Assembly (NCBI GenBank): GCA_029781465.1
Contig: JAKOWQ010000186.1
Span: 1 to 6,981 of the forward strand
Direction: 5' to 3'
Source of the DNA: Pseudomonadota bacterium
Lineage (GTDB): Bacteria; Pseudomonadota; Alphaproteobacteria; Sphingomonadales; Sphingomonadaceae
DNA length: 6,981 nucleotides
Each line of letters begins with the position of its first letter. Within the stretch, counting starts at the first letter, position 1. Shown here piece after piece: positions 1-4,592 of the stretch. The translations under genes and the position numbers were made by a program. The notes under the pieces were generated by a model that worked only from the letters and a program-made list of their open reading frames with translations, had not been told where the DNA came from and ran no database searches.

Positions 1-690
1 GGTGATGGCGGCTTCGATATCACGCTTCATCCCGGCTTTTCGGCCACGCGGCTGGCCTGGATCGAGGCAGGCGGCGCATTCGCCATGGCCAGCCTGCGCG
101 GCGGGGGTGAATTCGGCAAGGACTGGCACGATGCCGGGCGGCTCGCCAACAAGCAGAACGTGTTCGACGATTTCATCGCCGCGGGCGAGTATCTGATTGC
201 CCAGGGGATCGCCAAGCGCGATGGGCTGGCGATCCAGGGCGCGTCCAACGGCGGGCTGCTGGTCGGCGCAGTAATCAACCAGCGGCCCGATCTGTTTGCC
301 GCCGCGAACCCCGCCGCAGGGGTGATGGACATGCTGCGCTTCAATCGCTTCACTGCCGGTCGCTTCTGGCTTGATGACTATGGCGATCCCGGCGCGGAGA
401 CCGATTTCAGAATTCTGCGAGCTTATTCGCCCTTGCACAACATCCGCGCGGGAACGGACTATCCTGCGGTGCTGGTCACAACCGGCGATACCGACGATCG
501 GGTAGTGCCCGCGCACAGCTTCAAATATGTTGCCGCGCTTCAGGCTGTGGGCGGGGGCATTCGCCCGCGGCTTCTCCGGATCGAGCCGCGCGCGGGGCAC
601 GGAAGCGGCAAGCCGACCGACAAGCAGATCGAGGAAGGCGCCGATGTGCTGGCTTTTCTGGCATACTGGACGGGGCTCGACCCGCAATAA
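1..690 (+). CDS. Prolyl oligopeptidase (S9 family serine peptidase), C-terminal fragment
   Basis: The reading frame is open from base 1 to a TAA at 688-690, giving 229 residues, so the N-terminal beta-propeller and the true start lie upstream of the window. What remains is the alpha/beta-hydrolase catalytic domain. The nucleophile serine sits in GASNGG at fragment residue 82 (bases 244-246). The acidic residue is in the TDDRVVP segment at about residue 165, with the substrate-binding Arg two residues later. The catalytic histidine is in RAGHGSGKPT at about residue 200. The stretches LRGGGEFGKDWHDAG and KQNVFDDFIAA are hallmark S9A sequences. Enzymes of this family cut short peptides after proline; some members act in the cytoplasm, others in the periplasm, and the missing N-terminus would decide that here. 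The catalytic region looks intact with no frameshift. Family assignment is firm; substrate is not determined. Confidence 0.95.
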   Translation, partial: GDGGFDITLHPGFSATRLAWIEAGGAFAMASLRGGGEFGKDWHDAGRLANKQNVFDDFIAAGEYLIAQGIAKRDGLAIQGASNGGLLVGAVINQRPDLFAAANPAAGVMDMLRFNRFTAGRFWLDDYGDPGAETDFRILRAYSPLHNIRAGTDYPAVLVTTGDTDDRVVPAHSFKYVAALQAVGGGIRPRLLRIEPRAGHGSGKPTDKQIEEGADVLAFLAYWTGLDPQ

Positions 691-823
691 GAGTTGTTCA
701 GGAAAGTATCTTTCAATCTGAACATTCGCTGTCAGGCCAGTTCAGGCTCGCGCTACGACCGATTCGCTAGACCGCCTTCAACGCCGGGCAATCCAGCCCG
801 ACTCGATTGAAGGATGAAATGCC
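691..823 (+). promoter_or_regulatory. Leader region of the small exported protein gene, with three spaced hexamers
   Basis: This 133-nt gap holds GTTCAG at 696-701, its reverse complement CTGAAC at 718-723, and GTTCAG again at 740-745. Each step is exactly 22 nt, about two helical turns. The middle arm could pair with either flanking arm. A GCTAGACC sequence at 766-773 resembles the alphaproteobacterial -10 element GCTANAWC (7 of 8), but its upstream partner is weak, so the promoter is tentative. A Shine-Dalgarno GAAGGA at 809-814 lies 9 nt before the ATG at 824. The promoter of the downstream gene probably lies here. Confidence 0.35.
695..724 (+). terminator. Bulged hairpin just after the oligopeptidase stop codon
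   Basis: TGTTCAG (695-701) followed by GAAAG (702-706) can pair with CTTTC (710-714) and CTGAACA (718-724). This gives 12 base pairs with a three-base AAT bulge and a TAT loop. It begins 5 nt after the TAA of the oligopeptidase gene, so a 3'-end role (terminator or mRNA stabiliser) is reasonable. No T-run follows, so a classical intrinsic terminator is not supported. The same sequence could instead be a palindromic operator for the gene at 824. Confidence 0.4.
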
Positions 824-1438
824 ATGAAGACTCTGTCCAAGGCTCTTGTCGGGACCATCGCGGCCGGCGCGTTGGTCGCTTCTTCGGCCAGCCCCGCTTT
901 CGCCGAAGGCCGTGACCACCGTGGCCGCGACGGGATCAGCGCGGGCGACGTGATCGCCGGTGCGCTGATTATCGGCGGGATTGCCGCCGTTGCCTCCGCC
1001 GCGAGCAAGAACAACCGCGATTACCGCTACGACCGCGCCTGCTACGGCTGGAACGGCGGATACGATCGCGGCGACCGCTACGATCGCGGTGATCGCTATG
1101 ACCGCGGCTACGGCTATGACAATCCTCGCCAGGCAGTTGAGCAGTGCGTCTACGCCGCCGAGCGTGCGGCTGGCCGCTACAGCTATGGCCGCGCCGACGT
1201 GACCGACATTCGCTCGGTGCGCGACACCCGCTACGGCTTCGAGGTTCGCGGACGGATCGCCGTCAACACCTCGGGCCATGGCTGGCGCAACGGTGATGGC
1301 AACTACGGCCGTGGCTGGGGCAATGACTATCGCGGCTGGAACAACAACCTGCGCGGCTATGACAGCGGCTCGTTCAAGTGCCGGTTCGAGCGCGGGCGGG
1401 TAGTCGACGTCGACTTCAACGGAATCCGCGGCCTGTAA
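824..1438 (+). CDS. Small exported protein with Gly/Ala-rich hydrophobic module and YDRGDR repeats (paralogue A)
   Basis: This 204-residue protein is not a named family that I recognise. It starts at ATG 824 behind GAAGGA. A clear Sec signal peptide ends in SPAFA, with cleavage predicted after residue 27. Residues 38-61 form a glycine/alanine-rich hydrophobic stretch (AGDVIAG...GGIAAVASAAS), resembling a glycine zipper or single membrane segment. Residues 80-99 are three copies of a YDRGDR-type hexapeptide, encoded by an 18-bp DNA repeat. Residues about 149-181 are rich in Gly, Asn, Trp and Arg. Cysteines are at 73, 108 and 186; the last two align with the only two cysteines of the mature form of paralogue B, and could form a disulfide in the periplasm. 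The C-terminal part (about 102-204) looks like a small folded domain. Function is unknown; an envelope-associated role is inferred from export and composition. Confidence 0.9.
   Translation: MKTLSKALVGTIAAGALVASSASPAFAEGRDHRGRDGISAGDVIAGALIIGGIAAVASAASKNNRDYRYDRACYGWNGGYDRGDRYDRGDRYDRGYGYDNPRQAVEQCVYAAERAAGRYSYGRADVTDIRSVRDTRYGFEVRGRIAVNTSGHGWRNGDGNYGRGWGNDYRGWNNNLRGYDSGSFKCRFERGRVVDVDFNGIRGL
1061..1120 (+). repeat. 18-bp in-frame tandem repeat, three copies plus 6 bp
   Basis: Units lie at 1061-1078, 1079-1096 and 1097-1114, with a partial unit at 1115-1120. Units one and two differ at two positions, both silent; the third is more diverged. Each unit encodes six residues of the form YDRGDR (third copy YDRGYG). 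The length is a multiple of three, so changes in copy number would keep the reading frame. Paralogue B lacks the repeat. Confidence 0.85.
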
Positions 1439-1458
1439 GGGCCAGGATGCCACCGGGT

Positions 1459-1490
1459 GGCGGTTCAGGCCTCAGCAAGCCTGAACCGCC
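1459..1490 (+). terminator. Perfect 12-bp hairpin between the two paralogues
   Basis: The arm GGCGGTTCAGGC at 1459-1470 is the exact reverse complement of 1479-1490, with an 8-nt loop. It starts 20 nt after the TAA of paralogue A. It is followed by TATCCCTTTC rather than a clean T-run, so it may terminate only partly, or protect the 3' end of the first message while allowing read-through into paralogue B. Confidence 0.6.
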
Positions 1491-1523
1491 TATCCCTTTC
1501 AACAAGTTGAGGCAGATCCGAAT

Positions 1524-1539
1524 GACGGCATGGGCCGTC
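1524..1539 (+). other. Small hairpin upstream of the paralogue B ribosome binding site
   Basis: GACGGC at 1524-1529 pairs perfectly with GCCGTC at 1534-1539 over a 4-nt loop. It lies 11 nt before the Shine-Dalgarno GGAGGG at 1551-1556. A 6-bp GC-rich stem can arise by chance in such DNA, so any leader function is speculative. Confidence 0.25.
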
Positions 1540-1564
1540 GGGAGACTGCCGGAGGGCAAACGAA

Positions 1565-2101
1565 ATGCGCAAGATTTCACGCGGGACCGCGCTGCTCGCT
1601 TCGGCTGCGGCGCTTTCGATGATCGCAACCCCGGCGCTGGCGCGCGATCGCTGGGGTGGATGGGGCGGACGCCATCATCATGTCGGGATCGATGCGGGCG
1701 ATGTGATCGCCGGTGTTCTGATCCTCGGCGGGATCGCGGCGATCGCCAGCGCGGCGAGCAATTCCAATAAGGCCAAACAGCAGCGCGAGCGCGAATACCG
1801 CTATCCTGACGACAACGGCACCTATGGGGGCGGTTACGAGCGGCCCCAGGATGCCGGTTACGGAAACGACACGCGGCCCCAGTGGAACCAGGAGGCCAGT
1901 GGCGGGATCAATGCCGCCGTCGGGCGCTGCATGGATGAGGTCCAACGCGGTGATACCCGGGTCGAAAGCGTGGATTCGGTCAACCGCGATGGTCAGGGCT
2001 ACCGTGTCCAGGGCCAGGTCGATGGCGGGAGCAGCTTCTCGTGCTCGGTCGACGCCGACGGACGAATTCGCAGCGTCTCGATCGACGGGCGCGCGCTCTA
2101 G
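1565..2101 (+). CDS. Small exported protein with Gly/Ala-rich hydrophobic module (paralogue B)
   Basis: This 178-residue protein starts at ATG 1565, 8 nt after a strong GGAGGG site (1551-1556). The signal peptide ends in TPALA, with cleavage predicted after residue 26. The mature N-terminus is short, Gly/Trp-rich and carries HHH at 37-39. Residues 42-65 repeat the AGDVIAG...GGIAAIASAAS module of the preceding gene almost residue for residue. A charged linker (about 66-110, KQQREREYRY then Gly/Tyr/Asp/Pro-rich) leads to a C-terminal domain (about 115-178) with Cys122 and Cys160. These match Cys108 and Cys186 of paralogue A. It lacks the YDRGDR repeats and the Gly/Asn/Trp insertion of its neighbour, so it may be closer to the minimal form of the family. 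Two such genes in tandem point to an old duplication. Function is unknown; a periplasmic or membrane-associated location is inferred. Confidence 0.9.
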   Translation: MRKISRGTALLASAAALSMIATPALARDRWGGWGGRHHHVGIDAGDVIAGVLILGGIAAIASAASNSNKAKQQREREYRYPDDNGTYGGGYERPQDAGYGNDTRPQWNQEASGGINAAVGRCMDEVQRGDTRVESVDSVNRDGQGYRVQGQVDGGSSFSCSVDADGRIRSVSIDGRAL

Positions 2102-2126
2102 CCGGAATTGACTTCAGAGTCGCAAG

Positions 2127-2153
2127 GGGCCGGGCGGTGCTGCCGTCCGGCCC
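2127..2153 (+). terminator. GC-rich hairpin terminator after paralogue B
   Basis: The arm at 2127-2137 (GGGCCGGGCGG) pairs with 2143-2153 over 11 positions, with one G-U wobble and a 5-nt loop. It is followed by TTCCTGTCT, a pyrimidine-rich but imperfect T-tract. It sits in the 65-nt gap between the convergent genes ending at 2101 (plus) and 2167 (minus). It is best placed to end plus-strand transcription; the tract on the other side is not T-rich for the minus strand. Confidence 0.7.
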
Positions 2154-2166
2154 TTCCTGTCTGCGC

Positions 2167-2970
2167 TCAATGCAGCGGGCTTTGCGGGAACATCCAGCGC
2201 TGCGCGAGGCGTGGATGGAATGGTTTCCACTCGCCTTCCTTCTGGGCCAGGCGATCGGCCAGCGCGACCATCACGCTGGGATTGACTCCCAGCCCGCAGT
2301 GGCTGGCGCGAACCTCGATGTTCTCGGTCAGCTCGTGCCCGTGGTGCGGGTGCTGGACCGAGCCGCGCCAATGGACGATCCCGTCGCTGCGGGTCAGGAT
2401 CGAGGTGGTCGGCACCGGCGGAGCCTCGTGCAATCCGGTGAAGCGGCCGTTGCGGATCGGTTCGGGATCCTTGCCGTTGAGCATCTCGAACAGCCGCGAG
2501 GCATTGGTATGGCGGCGGTCGTCATGGATCGGGCTGCCCAGCGAGACCACCTGGCGCACCGCCTCGGGGTGGATCTTGGCCAGTTCGCGGGCGAACACTC
2601 CGCCCAGGCTCCAGCCGATGATCGAGACCTTGCGCCCGCTCGCGCGGTGAATGCGCAGCAGAAGGTCTTCCATCGCCTTGACCCGCGAATTGTCGACCCG
2701 CACGTTGCGCCCCAGGCCCCAGCCATGCGCCTCATAGCCCAGATCCTTGAGCAGGCGGCGCAGCGGCTGGGTCGAGCTGTCCGAAGCGAGGAAGCCGGGC
2801 AGCACCAGCACCGGATGGCCATCGCCCTTGGGCAGCAGGGTCAGCAGGTGGCGGGTGGCATAGAACGCGGCAAGCTCGAAGACCGCGCGCCCTTCGACCA
2901 GCGCGAGAAGTTTGCTCGGCGCGCGTACCGAGGGCGGGGGCATCTTGTGGGTGGCGGCGGCTGAACTCAT
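2167..2970 (-). CDS. Alpha/beta hydrolase (esterase/lipase-like)
   Basis: This is a 267-residue, probably cytoplasmic alpha/beta-hydrolase with no signal peptide. VLVLPGFLAS (residues 54-63) fits the first core strand and oxyanion loop. The nucleophile elbow is GWSLGG with Ser121. Likely triad partners are Asp196 in RSDGIV and His224 in ASHCGLGVNP, an arrangement typical of lipase/acyl-esterase-like members. Its ATG at 2968-2970 overlaps the TGA of the upstream acyltransferase gene (ATGA), so the two are almost certainly translationally coupled. A weak GAAAGG lies just upstream, inside the acyltransferase gene. The context suggests it acts on acyl esters made or used by the partner, for example by hydrolysing or remodelling neutral lipid, but the substrate cannot be read from sequence. 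The stop is TGA at 2167-2169. Confidence 0.92.
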   Translation of the reverse strand: MSSAAATHKMPPPSVRAPSKLLALVEGRAVFELAAFYATRHLLTLLPKGDGHPVLVLPGFLASDSSTQPLRRLLKDLGYEAHGWGLGRNVRVDNSRVKAMEDLLLRIHRASGRKVSIIGWSLGGVFARELAKIHPEAVRQVVSLGSPIHDDRRHTNASRLFEMLNGKDPEPIRNGRFTGLHEAPPVPTTSILTRSDGIVHWRGSVQHPHHGHELTENIEVRASHCGLGVNPSVMVALADRLAQKEGEWKPFHPRLAQRWMFPQSPLH

Positions 2971-4469
2971 GCCTTTTTGGCCTTTCGGGGCTTGGCGGCG
3001 CCCTTTTTCGCCGCGGGTTTGGATTTTTCCTTGGGCTTCGAGACAGCCGGCGCGGCCTTGGCAGCATCGCGCAGATCCTCGAAACTCTTCTCAATGCAGT
3101 CTGCGTAGAAGTCCGGATCGGGCATCAGTTTGCGGCAGGCGGTGAAAGCGATGGTCGCTTCCCGGACATAGCTTTGCACCACGTGACCCAGGCCCAACCC
3201 GTCGGTCAGGCAGAGCAGGCCCATCATGCTTTCGAGCCGCGCACCGGAGGAGTAGATCGGTACTGGCGGACCAGGGACGTTGGTGACCACGGTCGAAAAC
3301 GGCGGTCCGACCCGGTTGGCCAGGCCCAGGCGGGTATAGAGCTGCGCGCCCAGCGCCATGAACAGGGCCGGGCTGACCTTGCTGATCTCGGTCATGTTGC
3401 GCGCGCCCAGAGCGTCGGTCATCGCCTTGGAATTGACCGTTTCGGAATGGACGAACTTCAGCCGTTCGAGCGGATCGGCGATATGGGTACCGAGCGGCGC
3501 GATCATCGCCGCCACCTGGTTGCCCATGTCGCCCTTTTCGCTGCCCGAGCGGACCGAGATCGGGGCCATCGCGGTCAGCGTCTTGTCGGGCAGATCACCG
3601 TGGTGTTCGAGGTAGCGGCGCATCGCACCGCCGACGATCGCCAGGAACACGTCGTTGACCTTGGCCCCGGGCACCGCCTCGCGGATCGCCTTGATATCGG
3701 CCAGCGGCACCGAGCGCCCCTCGACCACGCGGTTGGGTGAGATCGTGTGGTTGAACCGGCAGCGCGGCGCCAGCATCTCGCCGTGGAGGCCGAAATCGCG
3801 CTTGGCCAGGCCCTTGATGACATTGGCGATACCCGGCACAGCCTTGGCCGCCACATCGACCTGGCGCAGCGGATTGGCCACCGCGTTGAGCCAGGCCTTG
3901 CCCAGCAATCCGGCGAAATTGGGCACGTCCTCACCCTGCCAGGTATCGGGCTCATTGGGCGGGGGCGTGTTGGGATCGAGCGTGTGGAGCGCCTCCATCA
4001 GATCGATCCCGCTCATCCCGTCGATCGCGGCATGGTGCACCTTGGTGACCATCGCGTAGGAACCCGGCGCCACGCCGGGGATGTTGTCGAGCCCCTCGAC
4101 CACGGTGAATTCCCATGGCGGGCGCGTGAGATCGAGCGGACGGGCGAAGATCCGTGCTGCCTGGATGCACAGCTGCCGCCAGTCCCCCGGCCTGGGCAGG
4201 GCGAGGTGGCGGACATGGTATTCGAGATCGAATTCCTTGTCCTCGATCCACCAAGGGTAATCGAGATCGAACGGCACCCGCACCAGCCGTTGACGCATGG
4301 TGCGCGAAAGCTGCATCCGGCTTTCGAAAAAGCGCAGGATATCCTTGAAGCGGACGAAGCCGCCCGGCGCTGTGGCGGGATTGTAAATCAGGATCGAGCC
4401 GATGTGCATCGGCGAATTGCGCGTTTCGAGCGCGACGAACGAGGCGTCCATCCCCTGGAGTTGCCGCAA
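2967..4469 (-). CDS. WS/DGAT-type acyltransferase (wax ester synthase / diacylglycerol acyltransferase)
   Basis: The family transfers acyl groups from acyl-CoA to alcohols or diacylglycerol, forming wax esters or triacylglycerol at the membrane face. Numbering is from the TTG start chosen here (500 residues). The catalytic HHxxxDG motif is HHAAIDG at 145-151. PPWEF at 117-121, NDVFLA from 272 and TNVPGP at 396-401 match further conserved blocks. I prefer TTG at 4467-4469 because GGAGAGGAG (4479-4487) lies 9 nt upstream and the product would then begin MRQLQGMDASF, as is usual in this family. Alternatives are GTG at 4490 (507 residues, weak site) and ATG at 4451. The last about 24 residues carry 10 lysines, a tail outside the catalytic fold. 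The gene is first in an operon with the hydrolase. Many family members have unknown in vivo products, so the exact lipid is open. Confidence 0.93.
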   Translation of the reverse strand: MRQLQGMDASFVALETRNSPMHIGSILIYNPATAPGGFVRFKDILRFFESRMQLSRTMRQRLVRVPFDLDYPWWIEDKEFDLEYHVRHLALPRPGDWRQLCIQAARIFARPLDLTRPPWEFTVVEGLDNIPGVAPGSYAMVTKVHHAAIDGMSGIDLMEALHTLDPNTPPPNEPDTWQGEDVPNFAGLLGKAWLNAVANPLRQVDVAAKAVPGIANVIKGLAKRDFGLHGEMLAPRCRFNHTISPNRVVEGRSVPLADIKAIREAVPGAKVNDVFLAIVGGAMRRYLEHHGDLPDKTLTAMAPISVRSGSEKGDMGNQVAAMIAPLGTHIADPLERLKFVHSETVNSKAMTDALGARNMTEISKVSPALFMALGAQLYTRLGLANRVGPPFSTVVTNVPGPPVPIYSSGARLESMMGLLCLTDGLGLGHVVQSYVREATIAFTACRKLMPDPDFYADCIEKSFEDLRDAAKAAPAVSKPKEKSKPAAKKGAAKPRKAKKA

Positions 4470-4478
4470 GCGCTTGCT

Positions 4479-4487
4479 CTCCTCTCC
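4479..4487 (-). promoter_or_regulatory. Ribosome binding site that decides the acyltransferase start
   Basis: GGAGAGGAG on the minus strand is the only strong Shine-Dalgarno near the 5' end of this gene. It lies 9 nt before TTG 4469, inside the coding sequence if GTG 4490 were used. It therefore argues for the TTG start. Confidence 0.55.
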
Positions 4488-4520
4488 CACAGCCCGCTTT
4501 CAGCAGGTCTTGTGCGGCGC

Positions 4521-4548
4521 AGCGTAACAGAGCTTTGGATTGCGTCAA
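4521..4548 (-). promoter_or_regulatory. Candidate promoter of the acyltransferase-hydrolase operon
   Basis: On the minus strand, TTGACG (4548-4543) and TACGCT (4526-4521) are separated by 16 nt. The -35 box is a near-perfect match to the housekeeping consensus; the -10 box is weaker. Transcription would start near 4514, upstream of both candidate start codons (4490 and 4469). The site lies in the divergent gap before uvrC. Confidence 0.45.
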
Positions 4549-4592
4549 CTACCGGCTTCCAAGCGCGCCGAAGAGGCCCTATCCCGCCCTGC

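Noticed and set aside
1061..1120. Short direct repeats considered as a CRISPR array
   Set aside because: The units are contiguous with no spacers and are in frame inside a signal-peptide protein, so this is a coding tandem repeat.
767..1453. Open frame of 228 codons on the minus strand opposite paralogue A
   Set aside because: The product is a Val/Ala-rich low-complexity shadow. The plus-strand gene has a ribosome site, a signal peptide and a paralogue next door.
2041..2964. Open frame of 307 codons on the plus strand opposite the alpha/beta hydrolase
   Set aside because: The hydrolase on the minus strand has full catalytic motifs. The plus-strand translation has shadow composition and also runs through the end of paralogue B and the terminator hairpin.
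3174..3740. Open frame of 188 codons on the plus strand opposite the acyltransferase
   Set aside because: It is rich in His, Arg and Gln in the way typical of an antisense frame, and the minus-strand protein carries conserved family motifs throughout.
3747..4592. Upstream in-frame extension of uvrC by 282 codons
   Set aside because: It is wholly antisense to the well-conserved acyltransferase and to the divergent promoter gap, has no UvrC-like sequence, and arises from the scarcity of stop codons in GC-rich DNA.
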